From assembly GCA_963971535.1 (NCBI GenBank), contig OZ020599.1:92560282-92624281 (forward strand): a DNA stretch of 64,000 bases, read 5' to 3'. The notes beneath the pieces were generated by a model. The model worked only from the letters and a program-made list of their open reading frames with translations, was not told the origin of the DNA and did not search any database. The DNA comes from Notolepis coatsorum (lineage: Eukaryota > Chordata > Actinopteri > Aulopiformes > Paralepididae). The position numbers and the translations under genes were made by a program. This document shows, in pieces, positions 45,421-56,889 of the stretch (the stretch's first letter is position 1; every line of letters starts with the position of its first letter).

Positions 45421-45872
45421 AACAGCTATGTTGAATCAATAAACATGAATATCACTAAATAAACATGAATATTGCACAGATTTAGATTATAATAGTAAAG
45501 CTATTATAATAGTTCAATGGTTGTGATGGCAAAGTTCCTTAGTGTATATTTGCATATCGTATGTCACAAATGTAACAGTACTATATACCTGTATGTCATG
45601 TATGTCCCTGTCATAAATGTCATGTATGTCACTATGAATTGAAAATGGCAGACCCTGATGTAAACAAGACAAATGTCTTTCTCTGCTCTGCATCCCCTTA
45701 AACATTTTGTGTATTGAGCCGTACTGTATTGTACCCATTCTGCAATCTGTTAAATAAAGTTTTCATTCATTAATTCTGTCCCCGTCTCTCCTTGTTGCAC
45801 ATATTTAGATTATCATTAGATTGTAGCGGCAGAGGTTTTTGTCAACTTAAATCATGTTTCTTAATTTATGCA

Positions 45873-46044
45873 CAGGCCTGTGGTCCCCAACACCTCTGGG
45901 GTCAAACACCATCTCCTCAGTCTTCTTAACATTTAAAACCAGACAGTTATTGTCGCACCAGTTTACAAACCACTGGATTTCCAAATAATAGTCAGCTAGG
46001 TCACTGTCATTCTTAATTAGAGCTAAAATGGCAGCGTCATCAGG
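45873..46044 (-). pseudogene. LINE reverse transcriptase fragment, inverted half
   Basis: The minus strand reads PDDAAILALIKNDSDLADYY, then IQWFVNWCDNNCLVLNVKKT. This is the region at and after the catalytic DD of a non-LTR reverse transcriptase. It abuts a + strand fragment of the same kind of protein at 46064. Confidence 0.8.
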
Positions 46045-46063
46045 AAATGTTCATATCATATCT

Positions 46064-46470
46064 GGTGAATTACCTAGCTCATGGAAGTCGGCCATGGTTC
46101 TCCCCTTGTTAAAGGGCGGAGACCCCTCTGACCTAAATAATTATCGCCCTATTTCCAGATTGTCTGTAATGGCCAAAGTCTTTGAATCTCTTGTAAACAA
46201 ACTGAAAGAGTTTCTAGCTGACCATAATATTCTTAACAAGTCTCAGTCAGGCTTCAGATCCATAGTACTTCAGCGACTATGCTAGTCTCAAATGACATAA
46301 TTGAAGCACTAGACAAGAAAAAACACTGTGCAGCATTGTTTGTTGATCTGTCTAAAGCGTTTGACTGTGGATCACGCATTACTGCAGAGGCTTGGCTGCA
46401 TATAGGTCTTGGTAAAACGGCTTTGAGCTGGTTTAAAAACTATCTATCTGAAAGAACTGTGTCACAGTAA
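46064..46470 (+). pseudogene. LINE reverse transcriptase fragment, + half
   Basis: It reads PSSWKSAMVLPLLKGGDPSD, then LNNYRPISRLSVMAKVFESL, and after a frameshift near 46280 HCAALFVDLSKAFD. That is RT motifs 1-3 of an L2/CR1-like LINE (first catalytic Asp in LFVDLSKAFD). It is broken by the frameshift and truncated. Confidence 0.85.
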
Positions 46471-46570
46471 TAATAATAATAATAACTTTATTTGTATAGC
46501 ACCTTTCATACAGGGGATTGCAGTTCAAAGTGCTTTACATCAGTAAGAAATAAAACATAAAATCAGTGTA
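46471..46570 (-). repeat. (TAA)n and L2-like 3' end
   Basis: A (taa)n run, then ctttatttgtatagcacctt and aagtgctttacat, the common 3' end of fish L2-related repeats in reverse. 46571-47100 is not recognised. Confidence 0.65.
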
Positions 46571-47100
46571 AAACAAGCAGCAAGAGCAAAGCATAAAGTG
46601 GGATAAAATAATGCAGATATATTAATCAATTCATATCAGAACCTCACGTTCCAATATGCTTCTGTAATCTGTTACAAAACATGATAAGGTTATAGTATGC
46701 ACCCAGCAGATAGTGGGGCGTAAAGATAAAAGTAGAAATAAGTCAAATGAGCAGACATATAAAATCACAGTTTTTCACATTAGGATCTAACATCCTTTAG
46801 GGCCACCTTGTTTATGGTTTGATTCAGTTTTAGTAGAATGTAAAATACATGAATGATGAAATGAGCACATAAAGTGCAGACATACTATAAAATCCTCTGA
46901 TACATAAAATAAAGGAGAATAAAGACATCCCTCCAGGCCTCCAACTCCCTCTGAAAAAACTCTGTCTCAACAAAGTCCTGGAATGGCATCCTGGGATTGG
47001 TGAGTCCTTCTGCTGCATATGTCTGGAAGACCTTAGTGGAGCAGTAGAAGTACAGTATCTCACCGCTGTTGTTGTTGCTGCTGCTTCTCCAGCATCTCAC

Positions 47101-47260
47101 TGAATGAATGAATGAATGAAAACTTTATTTAACAGATTGCAGAATGGGTACAATACAGTACGGCTCAATACACACAATTGTTAAGGGGATGCAGACCAGA
47201 GAAAGACGTTTGTCTTGTTTACATCAGGGTCCCCTATTTTCAATTCATAGTGACATTTAT
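47101..47260 (-). repeat. LINE 3' tail, reverse
   Basis: (tgaa)n, then aaaactttatttaacagatt and gcagaatgggtacaatacag; same family as 44541 and 61560-61700. A + oriented copy lies at 45630-45775. The copies flank the RT chimera. Confidence 0.8.
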
Positions 47261-47699
47261 GACACACACAACATACATGACATCATGACATTTATGACAT
47301 AGGGACATACATGACATACAGGTATATAGTACTGTTACATTTGTGACATATACGATATGCAAATATACAGTACTGTTACCCATAGATCCTAACTATTATA
47401 ATAGTTCAATGGTTGTGATGGCAAAGTTTGCGTCAGGTTCCTTACTGTATATTTGCATATCGTATGTCACAAATGTAACAGTACTATTGTTTCTGGCTTA
47501 AAGGCCAACCTTCATGTTGTATTTTTGTTCAATAAACAATGTGGACTAAACAATACACAGAAGGTTAACCCTTTCACTGCCACACGACAGCCGGTTAACC
47601 CTGTAAACCTTCTAGTCCCAAAACATTCTGTGACTAATTCAGTGCAGATTGTAATGTATTGTCATCATGCAGCACAAGTACAGTACAACTAAAAGAGGT

Positions 47700-48060
47700 T
47701 TGGCATCCAACCAGAGTGACTATGTAGCAGTAACGTGAAATAGTAATATACACTGTACAGGTGGTTAAACTGGGTATAACATATATAAATTAGTACTATG
47801 AGTACTACATGTATGTACAGAGTTGTAGTATTAATATGTACAGTGATACAGGTATAAAGACACTATGGTATAAGTCATTCTGACCAGCAGTGTAACTAGT
47901 AAGAGTAGGTAAGAGATATGTACAGATTTAGATATAGTATTAATATGTACAGTGATACAGGTATAAAGACACTATGGTAGTAAGTCATACTGGCCAGCAG
48001 TGTAACTAGTAAGAGTAGGTAAGAGATATGTACAGATATATATATAATTATATACCAATG
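47700..48060. repeat. interspersed repeat with internal duplication
   Basis: Same family as 32601-32850. A block of about 105 bp (tattaatatgtacagtgata onwards) is present twice in tandem. 48061-48725 shows nothing recognised. Confidence 0.75.
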
Positions 48061-48725
48061 ATGTAAACTACCCATAATTGATCAGTAGGGTTTAACCTGG
48101 AGGTTGGGCTTTAAACATCTAGCCCAGGGACTACAACTGAAAACTAGCAACCCTGCTAATGTTGGCATATTTACAGTTTTTAATTTGTACCGCGTTTCAA
48201 AACACGACTCGAGTACATCCAGATGTTGAAACAGAAACAGCGTCAACACTTTAACCTATATTGGTGAACAAAGATATTGCTGCAAATATACAATATGACT
48301 GCTGTTGTGACATTGTTGGGATCTTATACTGTAGTTTAAATTTGAGAAAAAACGAACTCAGTCACTCGGTAAATCAATTCAATTGGAGTCTCTTTAAACA
48401 GCAACACAAACCCAATAACCTATTGGTAAACAAACGTATTGTTGAAAATATACAATATGACTGCTGTTGTGACAGTGTTTAGGAATCGGATCTTATTTAG
48501 TAGTTTAAACTCACCTTCAAACGTTAAAACGCTACTTTCTCCAGCTCTGCAAAACGGATCTCTTCTTCTGTGCTTCTTCTCCTAAATGTGGATACAGCGG
48601 CGCAAGCATCCACAAACTCGCAACAGCGCCACTAATGGCCAAAATAATACATGGTTTTGTAAACAGGGAGTGGATGGAAGTTAAGGGAATAGTCGTTGTT
48701 AAGACACACGAGTGGATGGTTGTTA

Positions 48726-48953
48726 AGGCGTTAGCGATCTGTTGTTGTGCATGTTTTTCCATTGTGTTTATCTTATTGGGGGGGAAACCCTCGCGAGCAC
48801 AGGGAGAACATGCAAACTCCACACAGAAAGGCCTGGGAGATATCCCACCTGGGTACCTGGCATTATGGAAACCTGGTCCCCAAGCGGGAATCGAACCCTG
48901 GACCTTCTTGCTGTGAGGCGACAGTGTTAACCACTACACCACCGTGCCGCTAG
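48726..48953 (-). mobile_element. tRNA-derived SINE, end of copy 2
   Basis: Minus-strand head gcggcacggtggtgtagtgg at 48953, B box, then the body. The first 145 bp (48727-48871) duplicate 45125-45271, including copy-2-specific bases. Confidence 0.85.
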
Positions 48954-49212
48954 CATGATGCATCTATTGATTCCCTAGCTGTCATTAGTCTATCTATCCT
49001 AATGTTCATACATATATTTGATCTTGTATCAACACTGTATCCCAGTGGCTGCCATCCGCAACAAAACGTCCTCTCCTTAGGATTCAGATGTAGACCTGTG
49101 TTTTACATATACAGGACCTCAAGTATCCGTTATCCAAAACATTTAGAGATTATTTTAATCCCTGTCCCATGTTTAAATTTTTTTTATTTTAAGGTAGTAA
49201 TAAACATAACAT

Positions 49213-49433
49213 TTGTATAGCACTTGTCGAAACAGGGTTACAAAGTGCACAATTGGAGGGGGGCTTCCCACCCGGCGAAGGCGAAGAGAATCATCAAGGA
49301 CTCCAGCCACCCGAACAACTGCCTCTTTGAACTGCTGCGGTCAGGCAAGCGATACCGGAGTCTTAAGGCGAGCACAGAAAGACTCAGAAGAAGCTTCTAT
49401 CCCCAGGCCATCAGGCTGCTCAACGAACAATAA
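49213..49433 (+). pseudogene. LINE ORF C-terminus with natural end
   Basis: It reads RIIKDSSHPNNCLFELLRSG, then STERLRRSFYPQAIRLLNEQ and TAA. It lacks about 35 bp present at 36425-36465 (a small deletion). It marks the original sequence to the right of the duplication. Confidence 0.82.
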
Positions 49434-49901
49434 ACACTATGCAACAACCATCAAATGCACACAGCACACACACCCACATGCACACACTCACTTAAACAAA
49501 CAACACACTGCAGCACCCACTCTCCACACTTTAGATCACCTAAACACACTTTACACTTTATATTTATTGGTAAAGGATTTGAACTACAACTTGTACACCT
49601 TACTGTAAATTGTACCTAAATTGTACCTCATCCCATTTCTGCTTTGCACTATATAGTATTGTATATTAGTACATTGCATAGTATATTGTATATTGTATGG
49701 TAACCCAGTTACTTCTATTCTGCATCGAACATTGTACATATGTCTATACTGAACACTGTGACCTCTATTTTTACTTCTATTTTACATGCTATACTATTTT
49801 ATTTCATACTTATCTTGTCTAGCACAGTCTCTGGAGCGTAACAGTAAGAAGCATTTTGTATAAAAGTATTCTGTACTTCTGTATGACAACTATTAATTGT
49901 T
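49434..49901 (+). repeat. LINE 3'UTR
   Basis: CA-rich then T-rich 3'UTR of the preceding LINE. It resumes after the L1 insertion at 51437 with agaaacttgaaacttgaact. Confidence 0.7.
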
Positions 49902-49910
49902 AACTATTAA

Positions 49911-51427
49911 TCCACATACAAATTTATTTGGAATAAAATATAAAAAGATCCACCGCACAGAGAAATAAAGCAGACGGTGGCATGGCATTTCCAGATTTGT
50001 TCCACTATTTTAAGGCGTACACATTAAGACCATTGACAACATGGTTTGATCCCCAAGCATTAGTATCCTGGAGAAAATTAGAAAAAAACATAGTAGCCCC
50101 ACATAGACTAAAGGACATAGCATACACTAAACTATCAATCAAGCATTGCGAACGGAAATTTGGCCCCATAATTACTCATGCGATCCGGATATGGCGTGAA
50201 ACACAAAAAAAATATCCTAACCCACATAAATGGCACAATCATACTCCCTTATTCAATAACAATGCACTCTTGATTGGAAAACGACCTATAAGATTCCCTA
50301 TATGGGAAAAGCAAGGCATACACTCATTAGGGGATGTTTTTAACAAACAGGGTTTCTGTAGTTATGAAGAAATACAAAAAAAATGTAATCTCACCAAGTC
50401 CACACATCTCTTTTACTTACAGTTATTGTTATGTTTGAAGACTCAAGGTGTTCCATTAACGAAACCAATTGAACACCACAGATACCACAAATTCTTCTAT
50501 GAAAGAGAGACATCAAGAGGTTTTGTTTCAGATTTTTATCATCAATTACTAACGTCCTCATATGAAACCCTCCACCTAGACTCCGTCTGGAGGAGGGATA
50601 TACCAGACCTGGAAAGTGATTTTGATTGGCAAGAAGCCTGGGCAAATGTTCGACTCACATCAAGGAACCCGGATCATCAACAAATCAATCTTAACTATAT
50701 TCACAGGACATACTTGACTCCTATAAGACTGAAAAAAATGGGTCTTATACAAGACTCCAAATGCTCTTTATGTACAAATGGGGACAAGGGGACATTTATG
50801 CACATGTACTGGGACTGCCCACCAGTTAAGATATTCTGAAAAGAGGTGACCCAGCAATTATCAAATCTCTTAACTTGGAATATACCTGTACACCCCTCTG
50901 TATTACTGCTGAATGATGTTTTTGAGTGTGCAGTACATCCACAGCTAAAGAGATTGGTTTTATCGGGTATCGCAGTGGCTAAAAAGCTGATAGCATCACA
51001 ATGGTTCCAACCGGAAAAAATTTGTCGAAAGGTCTGGATTATTACATATCTCGATGTGATCTATCAAGAAATATCTACAGCAAGAATTTTGGGTCTCAAT
51101 GAATCCAAAATGACATTGTGGTTAGAAGTGGTGGAGAAAATAAAAGCTAGCATATAATGGTAATGTCTGGTTAGGAGCGAGGGAAAATGGATGGATTATC
51201 CAATGGGGGGTCCGGGAGGGGGGGGGGGGGGGGGTACGAGCTGGAGCATATGTGTGTAGGTTTTTAGATAACAGGTATTAAGGGTATATCCTATATAAGA
51301 CAATTAACTCAAATGTGATTTCATTGGATGTGCACTGTCAACTAATGCTTGTATATCTTATCGTGTGTTGTCATGTTTGTTTATGTGTTTGTTTAAAAAA
51401 TAATAAAAAAATAAAATACAAAAAAAA
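49911..51427 (+). mobile_element. L1-type LINE, 5'-truncated
   Basis: The 3' end of an L1/Tx1-like element: ORF2 C-terminus, a 3'UTR with poly-G, then an A-rich tail at 51395-51427. Probable target-site duplication aactattaa at 49902-49910 and 51428-51436. It sits in the 3'UTR of an older L2-like LINE. Confidence 0.85.
49982..51157 (+). pseudogene. L1 ORF2 C-terminal fragment
   Basis: 285 codons, an in-frame TGA at 50837-50839, then 103 more codons in the same frame. The blocks include MAFPDLFHYFKA, WEKQGIHSLGDVF, YIHRTYLTPIRLKKMG and the Cys/His cluster CSLCTNGDKGTFMHMYWDC of L1 ORF2. The TGA probably replaces the usual Trp codon after VKIF. The reverse-transcriptase core and endonuclease are missing. 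Confidence 0.88.
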
Positions 51428-51519
51428 AACTATTAAAGAAACTTGAAACTTGAACTTGCTTCACAGTGCAGAATAGCAACACCATTTAGAATGAAAGAAA
51501 CATACTAAAGCAGCACCCA

Positions 51520-51770
51520 AGTTTCAACAATTTGATGAACTTGTTACTCAGCTGAAAGAGTTGTACCCTTCCTGCTGACCTGTTGTACAGAACTTGTAAA
51601 TTGCTTTGGATAAAAGCGTTCATTATGAATTGAAAATGGGGGACCCTGATGTAAACAAGACGAAAGTCTTTCTCTGGTCTGCATCCCCTTAACAATTGTG
51701 TGTATTGAGCCGTACTGTATTGTACCGATTCTGCAATCTGTTAATAAAATTATAAATCAATCAATTACTA
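51520..51770 (+). repeat. two LINE tails fused
   Basis: L2 tail (gttactcagctgaaagagtt, then ggataaaagcgtt) joined near 51622 to the other LINE tail (attgaaaatgggggaccctg onwards, ending taaatcaatcaatt). 51771-52140 shows nothing recognised. Confidence 0.75.
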
Positions 51771-52134
51771 AATGTACATTTAAATAAGAGGAATAAAAAA
51801 TAAGAGCTGGAAATGGATATATTACTTTATATATATCTAAGCTTTTACATCAAATTTAGTTTTGAGAAAGATCTCACTGATTCTGCTAGCAGGCAGGGAA
51901 TTCTACAGCTGCCTGTACAGTACACCACAGCCACAAAACAGTGGAACGCCGTCCAACTCTCTGCGTAGGAGTCCCACAGCAAGGTAACCGATATCTTTTT
52001 TCTTCTTTTTCCCTCCCATCAAACTGCATCTGAGACTAAGTTAATTAGTTAATTACAGTGTTAGAACCTCCTCGCCTTGTATTACGAGTAGTTTCCCCCA
52101 TACAAGGACTCTCCACTTGGCCGTAGCGGTCATT

Positions 52135-52216
52135 AAATAAGTGATGGTCAAGTGTCTACGTGTTACCGGTCATTAAGTGATGGTCAAGTGACGACGTGTT
52201 ATTAACCCGGTCATTA
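52135..52216. repeat. tandem repeat around a TTAA insertion site
   Basis: Unit of about 45 bp, cggtcattaagtgatggtca then agtgacgacgtgtta, two to three copies. A further copy is on the other side of the 52221-54248 element (54250-54283). Confidence 0.75.
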
Positions 52217-52220
52217 ACAA

Positions 52221-54248
52221 CTCATTGGGCGCCACCCTCTTTCCCCATCTGTACTCAATGGCGCCAGCGTTATTGACCATTTTAGCGATGTTTGCAGACC
52301 CATCGTGTGTTCTGTATTATAGCTATGGAAACAATAGTATGGCTCATTTGACAGGCATTGTTCATAGTCCATCACTGACTAATCAGTTCATTTCGCTATT
52401 ACACGCTAAACATCGCCCCTTTCCAAAATAATCCAGTCTTTTTTCATAGATCGCGAGATAAGACGCGTTATATGTAAAATGCCCAAATCGTTCTGGTTGA
52501 TTGCCTGAAACCCCAAATACTTCCAAATCAAAGGTATATTGTTAGCAATGTGAGGGAAGGAGAGTAGAACCCAATGTTGCAGGACAAATGATGATGAGAG
52601 AGGAGGCAGAGACGAGGGAGTAGAAAATAATGATTTGTATTTAAAGAGCAACCGGTAAACAAGGGCACGTTACAAAACAAGAAAACAGACGCAGCCTAGC
52701 TGGCACTGAGGAACAACGAAACAGTTTTTACAAAAGAACCAAACAGGCGCAGCCTAGCTGGCACTGAGGAACAACGAACTGTGAACACGAAAAGAAAAGG
52801 CAACAAAACAAAATACTTATCGAACACTTACTTAGACAACAACACTACATGGTACGGAGGCGTCGACAGGAACAAGGGAAAACGGCGGTATGTCACCACA
52901 CAGAGAAGAAGACCGAACACACATACGTCGACTAATTACAATTGGCCACACCTGGCCAGGCCAGTCTAAAACACCACAACAACCAACTAAACACAAAAGC
53001 AAATTACAAAACCACAAGCAGACAGGGGAACCACATCACACAAGGGAAGGGACATTCAATAACACACACCATGAAATCACATTAATTATATTCATCATAA
53101 TAGTCAATATCGGTGTGATGATTGCCTGCACCATCTGAATCATCTGGCCACTAGAGGGAGGTAGGAGACCAGGTAGGAGACCACTGTTCCCATTGTGACC
53201 ACTATTTACATTGTGGCCACTGTTTACATTGTCCTCCCTGGAACCGTTACAGTATATACCATGTACATATGTGTCTTCACAAGGCGGCTGGGTGGCGCAG
53301 CGGACATTGCGCTCGTCACCAACGCAAGAGACACCGGGTTCGACTCCGGCTGTCAGCGTTGCCTCCGGCTTGGGCCAGTCGTCATACTAACTCAATTGGC
53401 AGAGTTAGCGGGTGGAAGTCGATGGGTGGTAATCTGGACGTTGTGGACAGCGACTCCTACAGGTCGGTTGGGGACGCTTGCACAGCAGAGACAGGAAATG
53501 GCAGGGGTAGTGTGAGCCTCCCACATGTTACACCTCGCCAATGAGAGTCCACGCTGGCAGGTGAAAAGATGTGACAGGCTGCCTCCTCGTGTATCGGAGG
53601 GGACACGTGATGCAAGGCTTCTATCCTCCCTACAACCGGCCAGTGGGGGGCATATGCGAGCAACGTTCAAGACAGGGGAGGGGAGAATTGGCACAGCGGG
53701 TAATTGGGATGGGAGAAAAATAGATAAAGAGGAGAAAAAGTGGATAAAAAATATGTGTCTTCACAAAATCACGGGGGGTCGTTTTAACTAGAAACTGCGA
53801 TCGTGTTTGTCGAGCATGTTTTACGTCCAGTAAAACACAACACTGTGATCGGTACAGAAGCATGTTTTATGTTAAAAAAATACCAGCAGGTTACCTAAGA
53901 TAGACCTTACCTCAGTCAGAAAGTACTCCAAAATTTATAAATCCCAGTCGATCCTAGCTCTGAGGCACCAAATCTTCCACCGATTGCTATCTTGTGATCC
54001 ACTCCTATAGGCGTAAACAGCCAGTACTGGGGAAAGTGATATATCAAAGGGTAGGCAATACTGCCACCTGGTGAGATTCGATCGTCATTGCAACTCCAAC
54101 GTAGGCAGATGGGCCAGGGAGACCTAGGGAGCTCCGGCTGAGTGTTTAGAACAGGGATCAAAGGAAAAAGATCAAAGAGATATTACGTTTTTGGCGCTCA
54201 ACGGTTGGCGGCGAAACACGAGATATTATGTTTTTGGCGCCCAATGAG
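52221..54248. mobile_element. piggyBac-like element with SINE inside
   Basis: The ends CTCATTGGGCGCCA and TGGCGCCCAATGAG are inverted (last A/T differs between arms beyond GCC). TTAA follows on the right (54249-54252); the left has ttaacaa, a slightly altered site. It contains a full-length SINE and a 58-bp tandem pair (about 52685-52785). No transposase frame. Confidence 0.62.
53283..53750 (+). mobile_element. tRNA-derived SINE, full length
   Basis: It starts ggcggctgggtggcgcagcg (A box) with B box gggttcgactccgg, and ends in an A-rich gagaaaaagtggataaaaa. Perfect 16-bp duplications atatgtgtcttcacaa lie at 53267-53282 and 53751-53766. It is the best copy of this family in the window. Confidence 0.92.
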
Positions 54249-54699
54249 TTAAGTGATGGTCAAGTGACGACGTGTTGTTAACCAGTGTAGCACCTCATCC
54301 TCGTCACACTCTGCTGGGTGTCGCTCCATTGGGTCGTCCTCTGCGGGGTGCCAGTAAACCTAGATTACTGTAATTAATGATCCCTGCGTGCCTCCCTTCC
54401 GAGGAGACACTACTAGTGTATAGGTATATATGCACACTATAGTGGACTTGGTACAGTAGGCCTACATCCCACTGCCGTGTAGAGACCAGCAGGGCAGTGG
54501 TAAACCATTGCAAAAAGAAAATGATCAACACTAGAAATAATGAACTAAAATAATATATTATTTTACACCCCCCTACACTATTTTACACAAATATTGTTGT
54601 GTAATAGACTATCCCTTTAGGGATAATTATAGTAGGGAACAAAGACAGGAGGGACTGCTGCACTATTGAGATTCAGCCTTCACCCAGTGAGACAGTACA

Positions 54700-54800
54700 G
54701 GGAGGGATGGAGGAGTGTGTGCGTGTGTGCGTGTGTGTGTGTGTGTCCGCGCGCGTGTGTGTGTGCGCGCGCGCGTGCGTGTGTGTGACTGTGTGTGCCC
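54700..54800. repeat. (GT)n/(GC)n tract upstream of tkt
   Basis: GT repeats mixed with gcgcgcg, alternating purine-pyrimidine sequence that can favour Z-DNA, about 370-470 bp before the tkt start codon. 54253-54699 shows nothing recognised. Confidence 0.8.
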
Positions 54801-54819
54801 AAATTGCGACTGACTGACT

Positions 54820-55167
54820 AAACAGAGGGGGCGGGGCAGTAAATGTCTAGTGCACTTGGCCTTTAGCCCATGCAAGACCGAGTTTGCACTTTGCGCACGT
54901 CACTGTCGGTCTCCTTTCAGCCCGATATTAGCCATATTCATAGGCTTTGCTTGCAAACACTCCCCTCCTTTGGTACTTGCTCTCTCTCTCTCCCCCTCTC
55001 TCTAGTCTCTCCCCCTGCACAGGTTGAACAAGACAGTATTTTTAACCCCTGCGATTGTCATTCTATCGCATCCAGCTCCTTTCACGGGACAGACCGGGGA
55101 CTTTTAACTCCGTTTTTTAACGACTTGTGTTGTGTGTGTGTGTTGGTGTACGGTATACTTTGCCCAG
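54820..55167 (+). promoter_or_regulatory. tkt: putative tkt promoter and 5'UTR
   Basis: A GC box (gggggcggggc, about 54827-54838) and a CT-rich stretch (54980-55015) lie before the start codon. No clear TATA box at a fitting distance. The transcription start cannot be placed from sequence; the promoter call rests on position and the GC box. Confidence 0.45.
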
Positions 55168-55274
55168 ATGGAGGACTACCACAAACCGGACCAGCAGACT
55201 GTGCAGGCGCTCAAGAACATCGCCACCCGGCTTCGGATCAACTCCATCAAGGCGACAACTGCAGCGGGCAGCGG
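55168..55274 (+). CDS. tkt: tkt, transketolase, first coding exon
   Basis: Transketolase is the thiamine-diphosphate enzyme of the cytosolic non-oxidative pentose phosphate pathway; it moves two-carbon units between sugar phosphates. The exon starts ATG (55168) and reads [20 protein letters not shown], then [16 protein letters not shown], ending in phase 2 at donor gtaaga (55275). This is the vertebrate TKT N-terminus; human TKT begins MESYHKPDQQ and continues [12 protein letters not shown]. The His-containing HPTS block would open the next exon, which I do not find before 64000, so intron 1 exceeds 8.7 kb. Teleosts have tkta and tktb; this exon alone does not settle which. DCP1A next to TKT matches mammalian gene order. 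Confidence 0.93.
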
Positions 55275-56880
55275 GTAAGAGGGTCCAGTGAGCCGCAGGT
55301 GTATTATAGTGAGGCTATTTAGATAATCCTGCTGTAACGGTGACCTCACTTAATTCAAACCCAGGTGGATAAAGACTATTTCTAATTACCCTTGGAGCAG
55401 TATATAACTGTTAATTATTTAAAGGAGAAAATAATTAAGATACCATGTTTTAATTAACTTGTTCTCTGCAACATAAGTGGACCTTGTATAGGCATAATAG
55501 AACTATATCCTATATATTCTCTGCGTGCTTTTATAAACATTATAACCTATAGATGCGTTTTACACAATGTTACTGGTCCCAATTGGCTGTCGGGTACCGC
55601 TGTAATAACCTATGTGTTCGATGTCTTACAGTCCCCTGAAAAACATAGCAATAGGAAATGTATCACGGAATGAAGACCATTCATTTCACTTTCCAAAATT
55701 CCTCTCATGATATAGTTGTATTACCAAAACATATAATAAATCATATTCACATTTGCCCTACTGCTGCATAATAAGATTCCGTGTATACGTTGTGATAGTT
55801 TGTCTTTGTTTCAATGTCCATAGCTTCCAAAATGTTCCATTTTGTATTAATGTCTCCGTTTCAATGTCCATTGTTTAGTTCCCTGCTTCAATAAAAGGCA
55901 CATTAGTCTGGCGTTTCTCCCTTGTAGGCAGCTCATCTGCACGCACTCTTTAACCCGAATGAACATTACAATTTGTTGAAGTGCATAATTGCAACATATA
56001 CCAACCTTTGTGAAACAGAGCTACGTGCAGGTACTGAGCGGTACGAAGGGATACTTGTTTGATACAAACTTCCTGAATAACAAAGTTGCACAGATCACAT
56101 TTTAACCCTCTAAAGCCCATAGACAAAGGTTCGTCTGGACATATACTGTGTTATAGTTTTGCCAAGTCAGTCAGTATCAAGTGTACCTTTTATGATTCAG
56201 GGGAACCTCTTTATTTATGGTGCAGTGTAAAGTCACCATAGTCATATATACCTTTGTCTTTGAATTAATGAATAGTCTTATTTCGAACAATAAATATAAA
56301 GAAATAACAATGTAAAAAAAAAACGGCGCACTATGAACTATCGGCTTAATTTGGAACAAAACTTTCAAAATACAATTTCACAGAATACTGGGTGCGTAAA
56401 CTTTGATTAAGAACACTGACACCCAGCGCCTGTATGGATTGTGCGTAAATTACGCATTTCTCCACAAAGGACATGCACGATTATTAGCATTTAGCCGACA
56501 GCTATTTCATTTTCAATATGCAACGAGATTAACATATTTATAATGCCTTCGACTCGTAATATTAAGAGTATGCGAGAGATATGTGGAATTGTATTCGATT
56601 AATTCAATTGTAGTGTTTTTTTCTGAGGATAGGTCACCATCACAAGCCACTGCAGCAGGTGCACAGAGATGCCTCGTCTCTCCCTGCAGAGTCCCTCCCT
56701 GCGTGTTCTGTAGCCGCTTATATAAGCCACGCGCCAAGCACAAGCTGACCCGGTGCATCGCGTGCCGAACCGCTGCTCGTCGTGCTTCCTGCGACTGCGC
56801 CGTGTGACGTGTCGGCGCCGTGGGGTTCTGAGTTGCCAGAATGCAACCGTCCGCCGCATCCAGCTGGAGAGCATCTAGGA
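55275..56880. other. tkt intron 1, first part
   Basis: No coding block or well-bounded repeat recognised. A TTAACCCTCTAAAGCCCA word at about 56101 resembles the piggyBac-like ends elsewhere but has no partner that I can find. Confidence 0.4.
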
Positions 56881-56889
56881 CCGCGCGCA

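Noticed and set aside
54870..55322. 150-codon ORF overlapping the tkt start
   Set aside because: It is in a different frame from the clear transketolase N-terminus and reads through the exon donor.
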